Part shown: in pieces, positions 10,758 through 22,278 of the stretch
Position numbering within the stretch: the stretch's first letter is position 1
Layout of the letters: each line of letters begins with the position of its first letter
Source of the DNA: Galeruca laticollis
Lineage: Eukaryota; Arthropoda; Insecta; Coleoptera; Chrysomelidae
Reading direction: 5' to 3'
Length of the DNA: 64,000 nt
NCBI GenBank assembly: GCA_963921935.1
Contig: OY998175.1
Coordinates: 225,764,122-225,828,121 of the forward strand
The notes under the pieces: generated by a model
Told to the model about the DNA's origin: nothing
Seen by the model: the letters and a program-made list of their open reading frames with translations, nothing else
The model's database searches: none
Translations under genes and position numbers: made by a program

Positions 10758-13217
10758 TACTCGATAGTCGAAATTCTGTAAAGTGACTCATCGCTCTTAC
10801 TGTCCATAAAATCAGTTGCAGAAGCGAACTTCATGAGCGCATCATTTTTGAAGGGTTCTTAATAGTCCTAAATAAAAAATAAATAGAAAATGTTCTTGTA
10901 CGCTCTGGCGTTTAAATTTGAGAGAACAGAAATACGAAATTATTATGGTAGGTATCATTATGTATATACAGGGTGTTACCAAGAATAATACACATTTTTA
11001 AGGATGAGCTATAATAAGATGTATATAAAAAAGTCGATAGTCGAAATTCTGTAAAGTGACGTCATCGGTTATCTACCGATTTAAAGTGAACTCCATGAGC
11101 GTATCATAGTTTAAGGGTGCGAATACTGAAATATCTGGAATTTCAATTTTTAACATTTGAAATAATAACTTATCACAAGTTGTTCATAAGTAAGTTAAAA
11201 CAAAATAAAAAAAATGTTTAAAAGTCAATTCCAACTTACTACTACTAAAACTAAAAAAAAGTTGTTTGTCAAGACCAAAATAAATTACCAATAAGTATAG
11301 GTATGTTGCGAGGTCACTTGTAAAATGTCTGACTAACTGGAAGCGGTATCACTCCCTGACGACTCCTCAGAATCATCGCTTTCTCCTCCTATATCGATAA
11401 TGAGTGGTTCCGTCATTACTTCTACACGTATGTCTAAATCCCAAAACTTTATTTCTTCTTTTAATACGTGTTGAATACATTTACGCCAACTCTCAGCAGT
11501 AACGGTATGCAGCGCCTCGTCAAACAGTTTCTCAACGTCAGCCATTTTGAATGTACTGTTTTTTCTCACAACATAATTTTTCACTTGGGCCCAAACCAGC
11601 TCGATGGGGTTTAACTCACAGTGGTAGGGAGGAAGTCTAACAACTGAGACGTTGAAATCTTTCGCCATTTCATCGACAACGTACTTAATATAACTGCTTT
11701 TATGTTTCCGTACGAGAGATAATAATTCAACTTTTAGCATTGCCTCGTTGTGCGGAATGCTTTTACTCTCTAACCAATCAATTATAACCCTCTTGCGGCT
11801 AGCTGAAGTAGGTATTTGCTCCAGTCGACGAGAGTGGTATGAAGCATTATCCATAACTATCACTGAACCAGGAGTTACCTTTGTTAAAATTGATCTAAAC
11901 CATGTTTCAAACCGGTTACCATCCATCTCTTCATGGTAATCGACAGTTTTTTTGGACTGAAAACTTAGTAATCCACCTTCTACAAATCCTTCCTCGCTGC
12001 CAATGTGAGTGATAATCAGTCGACGTCCTTTCCCAGAGGGAGCTTTTAAACTGGAAGAGAAACCCTCCATAAAGGCTTGTCGATTGCTTCGTATATTCAT
12101 GTCTTGCCACACTTTTGACACAGTGTGGCCTTCATTTAACCATGTTTCGTCAAGATAATATATGTGCCGTCCTTCGTTACGAAACTGTCGTATCTGTTTT
12201 AAATAATTTCTCCTCCATTCCACAATGTCATTTCGTTCAATTAAGGCACTGTTTCTACTTCTTGTTTGGTAACGAAAATTCAATAATTTTAAAGTTCGTC
12301 TCAAAACTTTATCACTGATGTTTGGTAAAGTATCATCAGCTTCTATTACCTTGCTCAATTTAGCTACCGAGGGGATTTCATTCCTAAACTAAAAAGAATG
12401 TATTTCCCTACGTATAGCATTCCGTGTTTGGTCGTCCAAAACAATTTTCTTTCTTCCCCTACTTTCCGGTTTACAGTTTTCACCTCGTTCTCTTGTCAAA
12501 GATCCGTCCCGCGATTTCTTTAGAATATTGTATATAGTACTCTCAGAAACTTTAGTTAAATAACTGCACTTAATCACAGCGTCACTAACACCCAACTGTT
12601 TGTCCATGGCACGCAGTCCTTCGTACACATTTAATATGAGGACTTTTTCTTCCCGAATTAAATTGTTACGACGCCGTTTTTTATCGCCAACACCGCTACA
12701 CTCCGCCATTATTGTCACTAAATATACCGATATAAATATTACAATAAATACCAATAATAACCGATTTATCACACAAAACCACAACACAAATACTGATGTT
12801 ACGTTCATGAAGAGAATAAACACCTCACATAACTGTTTACTATCACTGTCTCATTCGCGTAGCTCGATCTATCTATCTCGTTCTCAAAGCCGGAACATTG
12901 AAGCGACTCTCCAACATTGTCAAATCGGCGAGTTTTTCACAACAAACTTTGCGTTCAAGAAATATACATAAACACTTTATTTCACATTTCAAGTAAACTA
13001 ATTATTATTAGTCTGCTTGAAATTTGAAATAAATATATTAAATTGGTATTGACTTAATTACATTGCATCTTTTGTACCTGAAATATTGACACAATGGATT
13101 TGAAGTGTATTTATAAAATACAGCATTTCTCTCTAGAATACATATGGCAACTGCGCTTTAACCAAAGTGTTGATTAGATAGCTCTGACTCACTTTACACA
13201 ATTTCGACTATCGAGTA
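10758..13217. mobile_element. Mariner-superfamily DNA transposon, DD82E type (copy B)
   Basis: The terminal inverted repeats begin TACTCGATAGTCGAAATT and extend with few mismatches through GTGACTCA (about 35 bp). TA dinucleotides flank both ends (10756-10757 and 13218-13219). A second copy of the left terminal sequence lies internally at about 11031-11075, followed by related subterminal sequence, so the left end is partly duplicated. The single transposase gene is on the minus strand at 11333-12709. Confidence 0.82.
11333..12709 (-). pseudogene. DD82E transposase with one in-frame stop
   Basis: One frame runs from ATG at 12709 (MAECSGVGDKKRRR) to a stop at 11333, interrupted only by a TAG near 12389. 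The N-terminus has a nuclear-localisation-like basic stretch and a helix-turn-helix (VSESTIYNILKKS). The catalytic core shows Asp in YLDETWLNEG, Asp in VMDNASYHS and Glu in LNPIELVWAQ. Counting residues between the second Asp and the Glu gives 82. The tail is acidic and Ser-rich. The triad is intact, so a single base change separates this from an open gene of about 459 codons. Family placement beyond the IS630/Tc1/mariner superfamily is inference. Confidence 0.82.
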
Positions 13218-13387
13218 TACCTGCGAGCAGTCATTGAAGTCTACATTTTATTCAAGTTGTGAGCAGAACAAGTGAATATAAAAGTGAACTGTGTTTAATA
13301 TAATTTACTTAGTTAAATATAGAATAGTATATTTAGTATAAATTAGAAGTTAAATGTGTAGATAAATTAATAATAAATAAATTAATT

Positions 13388-14106
13388 GCCAAGAAACATT
13401 TAACCACGGCGCCGATGTTAGGATATCCATTAACAGAGGGAGAATGTATTTTAGACAGTGATGAAAGCAACGTAGGAATTGGAGAAGTGCTCTCACAGAT
13501 CCAAGGAGGGAAAAAAAGACGTCTGGGATATTTCCGTAAGGTCCGCTCCAAACCAGAACGAAACTACTGCGTCTCAAGAAGAGAACTTTTGGCGGCAGTA
13601 AAGTCGGTAGAACTTTTTCACCAGTATCTCTATGGAAGGAAATTCTTAATCCGGACTGATCATGAAGCACTCAAGTTGGTAGTTCAAGAATCCCGGGGGC
13701 CAGATCGCAAGATATAATGAACGACTTCAAGAGGACAATGTCAACATGGAACATCGAGCTGGTGTAAGGCACCGAAATACCGACTGTTTCCATATGCCGC
13801 AAGGTGGGTGGGCTGTTGTCCGCGAGACTTGACTCTCATTGATTTGAGGTCAAGTTGAGGGGGCAACAAAACTTCTCTTCTGTTTAGACGACCGTGCCCA
13901 GCAGACTGTTTCCACTGCAACAAAGCGGAATCTAAGGAAGTGGCAGTTTCTGGAACTACAGTACTCAACGAATGATAGTCACCCACTAGGGCCAGAGAAG
14001 ATCAGGAAAATGATCCTCACCTAATGATGATTCGGCAATGGAAGGTAGAAAATAGGCGACCTACCTGGCAAGAAGTGTCTAGATCTTCACCGACACTCAA
14101 GGCATT
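13388..14106 (+). pseudogene. Ty3/gypsy pol fragment: RNase H to linker (first half)
   Basis: From about 13388 the plus strand reads AKKHLTTAPMLGYPL and continues through gypsy RNase H (ESNVGIGEVLSQIQ, CVSRRELLA, RTDHEAL). With frameshifts it passes into the region between RNase H and integrase (ERLQEDNVNMEHRAGV, then RRPTWQEVSRSSPTLKAL). It stops abruptly near 14106. The expected continuation appears at 27313 (QWDSLVLEE). I see no LTR nearby. It is a different family from the gypsy element at 6628-10647. Confidence 0.8.
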
Positions 14107-14154
14107 GTAACCTCACCTTGCTGTTGTTACTACAAGAAGTGAGGTTACATTGCC
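14107..14154. repeat. Short hairpin flanked by CATTG
   Basis: TAACCTCAC at the left and GTGAGGTTA at the right form a perfect 9-bp inverted repeat around about 30 bases. The pentamer CATTG occurs immediately outside both ends. This may be a tiny element, or the end of the insertion that split the gypsy fragment. Confidence 0.4.
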
Positions 14155-14944
14155 AAAGGTTCGCTTTTCGCCGGAGAGCATAAGGCCGTGAGTTAGTGAG
14201 GAATATTTGAAAGCTGTTCCTGTATTATTTTTTTAAGGCGCCACTTGATTAGTAGGACATTCAAGAAACTCTTTACTGATTTATCAAGAAACCAATAGTG
14301 AAAAAATTAGCTATTGTAACTTTTCAAATATGTTATTTATATTGTTTTGCTTTTACGTTTGTGAATCAAATAAAACACATTTTATTGCCAATGAAACAGT
14401 TTAATTAAATGGATGGTACCTTGAACAGATGGTGTAATAACCTGTCTCAATAGATATGAGGTGATCAACTCTAATTATGAACTGATAATCAGTTATCAAT
14501 GGTTGGTTAATTTAAAATGTTTAACAATTTCTAATGTTATCAACTAACTGAGGTCATTATATACAATACACTAAATCTTTAGTAACATGTAAATGGTATA
14601 CCAGTTACCGCTTTACAAACTGTAATAATTAACAAGATATAACCAAATAGATCAAAAGTATCTCTTATATAGTAAGATTAAGCTGAAATATATTTTCAGG
14701 GCGATATGCAATAACAAAGTTGATATTTCAACTCTAAAAAGTTGAAAGAATGTAATAATAAAATTGTGAATTGATAGACGTCTGTCTTTATAAGAATGTG
14801 AAGTTACTAAAAAGTGAAATATAAAAGTTAATGTGTCATTAAACGTTAAAACATGAAGTTATAAAATGAATAATTTGCTCTAAGTTCAGATAAAAACAAA
14901 TAAAACTTTAAATGTTACTTGCGGTTAGTGTCCAAACTATTAAA
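14155..14944. other. No recognised feature
   Basis: AT-rich sequence between the gypsy break and an unassigned open region. I see no motif, RNA gene or repeat that I can support. Confidence 0.4.
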
Positions 14945-15398
14945 CGTCAATTGGCTTAATTGACAAGCAACATCTGACTTATGGAACAAGATTCAGCCAT
15001 GCGGTTAATAATCGTTGTCCATAATGGAATTATTCCGCTGTTGTCACCAACAAACATAAGTCCAGCTTCGTCCTTCGAATTGGAAACGCCTGAAAAGCTC
15101 TTGTCGCTCTGTAACGTTAATCGCAATTCGAGGTACGACACGTCTCTATAACCCTGAACGGAGAGTAATAGCCTGTCAGCTATCCCTACGAGAATATATC
15201 CCATACAGGAAACATCCGAAATTTGAGGATTCTTAAAATCTGGACACAGATTAGAGTAAGAACAGATACGAAAGCTTGACAGAGAACAGTAAAAAGAGAG
15301 AGAGATGGGTAGACATACCCATTTAAATGTCCATCGTCGTATGTCGACTCCGTTCGGGCCGCTGCGCGAAATTTTTCAACAGGGTTGTCAATTTGCAT
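14945..15398 (-). other. Unassigned possible two-exon coding region
   Basis: On the minus strand an ATG at 15398 opens MQIDNPVEKFRAAARTESTY and reaches a plausible GTATGT donor near 15320. A second open stretch (about 15204-14956) encodes a balanced, non-repetitive 80-residue sequence with SVQGYRDVSYLELRL and GLMFVGDNSGIIPLW. Its composition looks protein-like and unlike the surrounding AT-rich DNA. I do not recognise a family. It could be a captured host-gene fragment, part of a transposon, or chance. Confidence 0.3.
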
Positions 15399-15642
15399 AA
15401 TATTTCCTTCAATTTACGATCATTGGTCAAATAATTTATAAGCATTATTGTTAAGTGTGATAGTTATACAGATACAAATATTCGACAATCACTTGTTTTA
15501 AATCAATTTTATTAACATCAAAAGAATTATACAATTTAAAAAATTATAATGTATAAAAATCATACCATAAATATATACTTTTTTTCACAAATCATATCTT
15601 TGGTAACCATGCACAAGTGGTATAGACTATTATTCTTATAAA

Positions 15643-18600
15643 ATGAATAAACATCACGGCGGAGTGTATTGTTCATACAGAGACTGTCCAAATAAATTTT
15701 ATTCGGAAAGAAAAATAAAGTTCTTCCGATTTCCAAAGGATGAGAGTATGTAAGTATTAATTTGAATTTGTCATTGATTGATACACCTTGTAAAAGTACT
15801 AGAGTATAAATGTACGGGTCCTTTAATTAAACAAAGTATTTATAACGAAAGATCTATTAGCTTAATTTGATCTAATTACAAGTAACATTTTCAGATGCAA
15901 ATTATGGATTCAAGCTTGTGGCAGAACGGATTTAGTCGGTGTTGACAGTGGATATCTGAATAAAACACGTCGTATTTGTAGTGACCACTTTGCAAAAGAA
16001 ATGTTCGTGAACTCACAGAGGTTATCCTTACTAGGATTAGCTGTCCCTAACGATTTCGAAAACATGCATGAGCCCGGTAAGTTTTGAGTATTGTGGGATT
16101 TTTATATTAAATACTTTTGAATGTTACATATTTCGTTATTTTTCTTCAGCTATCCCTACACCAACAAAAAGAAAAAATGAAGACGAGTTGCCATGTACTT
16201 CAAAGAAAATTAAAATTCTTGAAGATATTACAGGTAATGTTTTAATTTGACTATTATTAACTAATTTTCCTATTTTTAATTCATTATTATTTGATTTTTG
16301 ATTTTTTCCTGATTTAGACAATATTGAATACTACTGCCTTGGTTACGATATGTCATAATACACAAATATTTCACTATAAAAATGATAATATATGTTTCTT
16401 CCATTAAAGCAATAAAAATAATAAATTATACTGTTTTAAATGAAACTTACTGTTTCTAGCTCATTACACAGTATATTGAAAACTTTTAAAAACTCTAAGA
16501 AAATTGACAATTGTTTCGATATAACATATCATCGTCAGAATGACAGAAGTTTCATTTCATTTGATGCCTACTTGATGTTTAATAATTATTTTGGCTAGAC
16601 CAAGAAGTTACCTACCTAGTGATTGACTTAATATATGTTAATAGAAAAAAGAAGAAGGTATGATATTACAAATATTGAAGCTTAGATGTTACTAGCCCTA
16701 TGGAGATATCCTGGATATCTTTTTCCAGTTAAGATCAGTATAACTGTGCAATGATATAGGAAACCAGGAAAACTATATCTGCTGATCTTTACAGTTATCA
16801 CTTAAGAAGACAATTTAAAAGTGGAGAACTCCCTAGATTTATCTGTTCATTGACAACTTGATATTGTGGGTTTCTTAAGTGTCTTCTGATTTCTAACTCT
16901 TCCAGTTCTTGCTTCTTATCACAAATATGCAGCACTTCTAGTTTTGTGTTAGGTGTCAATGAATGTTTGGTGTCAAGTAGATGTTTTGCGTAGTGTGATT
17001 TATCTGGTTGTTTTAATCTATATGCTCGTAAATGCTCACTGTATCTGATCTCAAAATTTCTAAGGGTTTGACCCAAATAGGCAGCATTACATTCTGGACA
17101 TTTAAGTCTATATATACCAGACTTCTTTAATGGGGATATTTTTGTTTTTACATTTAACAATTTTTTACTCACATTACTCTCTGTTTTAAAAGAAATTGTT
17201 GTATTTGTAGCTGAAGATATTATTTTTGAAATATTATTAGAAATATTACCTGCATATGTGATGGTTTTATAATTTTTTATTTCATTAGTTTGTTCTGGAA
17301 ATATTAGTTTTAATGCCACTTTTTCCTCTTTTTTATTAATTAACTTATTTACCATATGCAATGGATAACCGTTGGATGTTGCTATTTGTTTAATCGTATT
17401 AATTTCTTTATCAAAATTACATTTATTCATAGGAACTGAAAATGCTCTATGTATCATTGAATTATATGCTGCCAACTTATGTGAGACGGGGTGGTTGGAA
17501 CTATATGGAATAGTTACATCAGTGTGTGTTGGTTTTCTGTAAATTGAATAATCAAGTACATTATTAACTCGTTGAATTTTTAAATCAAGAAAATTGATTG
17601 AGTTGTTTTCTTCAACTTCTAATGTAAATTTAATTGTTGGGTGTAAATTATTAATGTGGTGGAAGAGTTAGAAATCAGAAGACACTTAAGAAACCCACAA
17701 TATCAAGTTGTCAATGAACAGATAAATCTAGGGAGTTCTCCACTTTTAAATTGTCTTCTTAAGTGATAATTGTAAAGATCAGCAGATATAGTTTTCCTGG
17801 TTTCCTATATCATTGCACAGTTATACTGATCTTAACTGGAAAAAGATATCCAGGATATCTCCATAGGGCTAGTAACATATAAGCTTCAATATTTGTAATA
17901 TCATACCTTCTTCTTTTTTCTATTAACATATATTAAGTCAATCACTAGGTAGGTAACTTCTTGGTCTAGCCAAAATAATTATTAAACATCAAATGAAATG
18001 AAACTTCTGTCATTCTGACGATGATATGTTATATCGAAACAATTGTCAATTTTCTTAGAGTTTTTAAAAGTTTTCAATATACTGTGGAATTAGCTAGAAA
18101 CAGTAAGTTTCATTTAAAACAGTAAAATGAGTAGATTCCACGAAGTAAGGGTCGAGACAGTTAATTTCGTTAAAATAATAAATGTTTTATTTTCCAATTA
18201 AAGCAAGACACGAACTAACAAATAATCTCATATCTACTCTTGAAAGTCTCCATACACTTAGTGTAAGCAGCAATAACATCTATATATAAGTTTATTTCAT
18301 CTTTCTAGTGCACCCAGCAACTCTACCAGTTTTAATACCACTTCCAGAGTCATCACCTGTTGAAACCCAAACTCCCCAAAGTTTGTATTCAAGCAGCCCT
18401 CGAAAAATTGCCATGGCAAGGAAAATTGAAGAACTTAAGGCAGAAAATAAGATGTTGATGAAAGAGATCGACGCACTGAACACAGCACCTAAAGAATTAA
18501 ATGTAGAAGATTTTAATCTTTTGTGTGATAAGTTTCTACCATCTGACTTAAGAGATTTTGTTAAAGCACAAATAAGAAATATGAACAGAACTGCAAAAGG

Positions 18601-20663
18601 TCAAAGGTTTTCAAACGAGTTTAAAAATTTTTCTCTATCTTTATATTTTCTTGGGCCAAAGGCATACAGACATTTACAAAAATCTTTTTCACTGCCATCT
18701 GTAAGGAGTTTACAAAAATTCACGGAGAACGCACATTTTACTGCTGGTTCAACAAACAATTATTTGATTTACTAAAATTAAAAATTGACCATATGGAGGC
18801 TGAAGATCGTATTTGTGCTTTAACAATAGATGAAATATCGTTGAAAAGTAATTTATTTTATAACTTTGGTCGTGATTGTGTTATTGGGTTTGAGGATGAT
18901 GGTACAAATAGAACCAATAATATAGCAAATAATGCTTTTGTTATTATGGCTAGAGGACTGAAAAATAATTGGAAACAACCATTAGGATATGCATTTACTT
19001 CTACAACTGCATCTGTGTTGCAAATAAAAGCAATGCTAGAAATTTTTTTAATAGAATTAGGGAATATTGGTCTTGATGTTATTGTTTTAATTTCTGATAT
19101 GGGTTCAAACTTTGTAGAACTTTCAGAACATTTGGGTGTGACTCCACAAAAACCAAGTTTTACTTTGGGCGGAAAAAAATTATTTTATTATTTCGATCCC
19201 CCACATCTTATTAAGGCAATAAGAAATAATATGCTGACTAATGAAATATGCATATAAAACCTACAAATTTTGAAAAAATGCGAGTAAAATTTGCAACTCA
19301 AGTATTGAGTGCTACCGTTGCAGCCAGCTTAGAAACGTATGTATCGTTAAAATGCTTACCTCAAGAAGCTTCAGATACAGTCACACTTATTTCACATGCT
19401 GACAAATTGTTTGATATTTTCAATTCTTCTTCATTGAACAATGTCAAACTATATAACAGAAAATTTTCCGGGGAAATACACCAAATTGATTTTTTAAATG
19501 ATTCAATTAAAATATTAAATAACATGAGTGTTATGAGCATTGCAGGGAGAAATATTACAAACCATTGCAAATTTATTAAAGGGTGGAAAATTACAATTAA
19601 TTCCAAGTTAGAATTATGGGCATATTTAAAATCAAAAAATTTTAAATTTATTTTAACAAGACGTCTAAATCAAGACTGTCTTGAAAACTTTTTTGGTAGT
19701 ATTAGACAACAAAGTGAAAATGCTACCAACCCTACCCCCATTCAGTTTTCACGTGCATTTAAAAAATTATTTTTTATCAACTTTTTCAATTCATCTTTCA
19801 TGAATTGTGAAGATCAGTTTGAAAATGTATTATGTTGTTTGGCGCAGACCAACACTAATACATCTATGATTATTAAAACTCCTATTGCCATTAACCAATT
19901 TTCCGCAAATTTCATAGACACTAATTGTGATTATCATCGAAATCCATTGCCAGAACAAAACGCATTTAAATATGTGGTTGGATATCTTATTGGTAAGTGT
20001 CTAAAAATTCATTCATGTGATGTTTGTCAACAATTTTCTACAAATACGCAAGTTTTGGACTTCACCAATATGTTTATTCATTATAAAGCATATGACAAGA
20101 ACTTAGTATTTGGAAAGCTCAAAACACCCGAGGACTCGTTTTGTCAATATATTTATAATTTAGTATGCCTTTTTTTCACAAACATAGAGAAATATTTGCC
20201 GAACCCTTCAGTTGGAAATAATTTATATATGATATCAACAGCTACAGAATTTACACATCCTTGTGAACGCTTCCCTCACGAATATTTAAAAAAATTGTTC
20301 ATCCGATTAAGGATTTTTTATTTGCTGAAATTTAGCAATAGAGATTTTAAGTTCCAGCCAAAGAAAAATAGAAAACTGTCTATTTTACTCAATTTATAAT
20401 CAATAAATCAATTTTTATGTAAAATTGTTAATAATCTTGTTGATTCCAACGAGATTGCCTGCCTCGTTAAATTTAATATTTTTAAAGTTTTTGATATTAA
20501 CTTTAGTGCTACAAATTATTATCAAAATTCTCCCTTGCGTAGGTGTTGTAAATCCTTCTACTCAGTCTATAACCATGTTGATATTGATATATTCCATGAC
20601 AAATTCTTTACATTTTGTAATAAGCTAAAAAAGCTGTATCTTAATAACAAAATTATGTTTTAA
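15643..20663 (+). pseudogene. P-element transposase with THAP domain (split by a Penelope-like element)
   Basis: Exons: 15643-15749, 15895-16076, 16150-16233 and from 18309, with consensus GT...AG signals and matching phases. Exons 1-2 form a THAP zinc finger (CSYRDC, FFRFP, CKLWIQACGR, ICSDHF), the DNA-binding domain of P-element and THAP9 transposases. Then come a coiled coil (MARKIEELKAENKMLMKEI), the GQRFSNEFKNFSLSLYFLGP block, an RNase H-like core (LTIDEISLK, ISDMGSNF, FDPPHLIKAIRNN) and the late motif QDCLENFFGSIRQ. Frameshifts near 18745, 19245 and 20400 inactivate it. The third intron contains a Penelope-like element. I could not find the terminal inverted repeats. Confidence 0.85.
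16430..18196 (-). mobile_element. Penelope-like element with inverted terminal copy
   Basis: The minus strand from about 17660 to 16798 encodes the end of a Penelope-type reverse transcriptase (ENNSINFLDLKI, DYSIYRKPTHTDVT) followed by a GIY-YIG endonuclease (GIYRLKCPECNAAYLGQT, RYSEHLRAY) and a C-terminal tail ending GSSPLLNCLLK. Sequence 16430-16900 is repeated in reverse orientation at about 17660-18127, nearly identical over about 460 bp. This is the inverted terminal arrangement known for Penelope-like elements. The copy is 5' truncated, keeping only the last part of the RT. It lies in the third intron of the P-element gene. The right boundary near 18196 is uncertain. Confidence 0.85.
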
Positions 20664-21022
20664 TTTCGTACTATTTAGTTTGAATAATTACAATTACCAA
20701 TTTATACTGGGAGTTCGGATCTGGCAACTATGGTTTAAACACCTTTGTGTGATCGGTCCCGAATAAATAACAAATTTAGTGGAAAAAGTGAATAATAATT
20801 TCAAGACTGTGAATTACATCATTTACATTAATACAAAGTGCTTCACGCAAATAACTGTAAGTAAAAAGTTTAACAGTAAATAATAATCAACTGATAAAAT
20901 ATCGTCTGAAAACAAATCAAAACATATAAATCACAAACGAGGCGAGCGATAAGGGAACCAGTTCCTTACGCACCTTACCTCGAAAGACAGGACCGCATTC
21001 AGAACACTTACTAAATAGAAAA

Positions 21023-22274
21023 ATGAACCAATCTCAAGCTACCACAATGTCTTATTCAACTGCCTTATCAAAACCATCTCAACCCACACTCCCTTCCAAA
21101 GATCAAGCTATTATTTTTACCTCATTAAATGGTCCTAAGCTTGAAGATTATTTATATCAAATCGGAGACATTGTAGGCCCTCGAAATATCCTTTACGCCT
21201 CTCGAATGTCAAACAACAGAATATGCATATATCTATCATCCAAACAAGCAGTAGACGTATTCTTCAGTGAACAGGGAGGAGAATTCTCTATCAATGGAAA
21301 TTCTATTAAAACCCGTAGATTACAAACACCTTCTGAACGGCTGGTACTATCAAATGTCTGTCCCTCTATTCCTAATGATGTACTACTATCAGAATTGCGG
21401 AGTCTAGGCATAAACAACATATCCCCAATAATGCCCCTAAGAGTTGGAACGACAAAACCAGAATACAACCACATCCTCAGTTTCCGACGCCAAGTATATG
21501 TAACCCCCTCCAACAACTTAAATATTCCAAGATGACAACACTTCCTATCGGATCTTCCTCACATTTGATAATCAGAATTGTCACAAATGTAAACAAACTG
21601 GTCACATTGCATCAAAATGCCCAAACGCTGAACAAAACACTTCATTACAAAATCTTCCGGAAATCAATAATGCCCAAAATATATTTGATGGAGAGAAAAA
21701 TCCACAAGTAAACCCATCCCAAGTAAACCCAACAGAATCCACAAGTAAAACTGCTAACATCTCCCTATCTTTGTTAAAAAACCCCATAAGATCAACTGAA
21801 GATGACTTAGAAAAACGAATGGATTATACAGAAAACTGTAATAAACGACCTTTATCCGAAACTACTAGTCCCATAGCAGAATCAGACTCGGCATTCAAAA
21901 TACCTGATACACTGAAAAAATATAAAAGTGATGAATTTACATCCGAACAAATGCAACCTGTAAAACAGCTAATGGAAAAAGATCCTAAAAACTATGCTCT
22001 TACCTTCGAACAATTGACCGACTTACTGTCAAATATAAAAGGAAACCCAGATCCAATAAGCGTGATTAGAACCTACACGTCGGAATTTGAAGACTTAGTA
22101 GATACTATTAAAAAAATTTACCCATCACTACAGAGCAAAGCAACGAAGACGCGCTTTACAAAAATTAGGAAGAGACTTGAAAGATATATTGCTGAAGGAC
22201 CCATAGAACAAGAGCCAATCAGTGACTCATCAGACAGCAACGACATAAATTCTACTTCAATAAATTTAAAATAA
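21023..22274 (+). pseudogene. LINE ORF1 (Gag-like, one frameshift)
   Basis: Translation starts at 21023 (MNQSQATTMSYSTA) and holds an RRM-like/Gag region up to about 21530. A single frameshift then leads into a frame with a CCHC zinc knuckle (CHKCKQTGHIASKCP, about 21580-21625), a low-complexity Asn/Pro/Ser stretch and a charged tail ending at 22274. The stop is followed four bases later by the ORF2 start, so the two genes are almost touching. The protein would bind LINE RNA. Confidence 0.8.
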
Positions 22275-22278
22275 AACA

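Noticed and set aside
12300..12400. A tiny intron to remove the TAG in the DD82E transposase
   Set aside because: The only GT...AG pair around it would be about 23 bp, too short to splice. A nonsense mutation is simpler.
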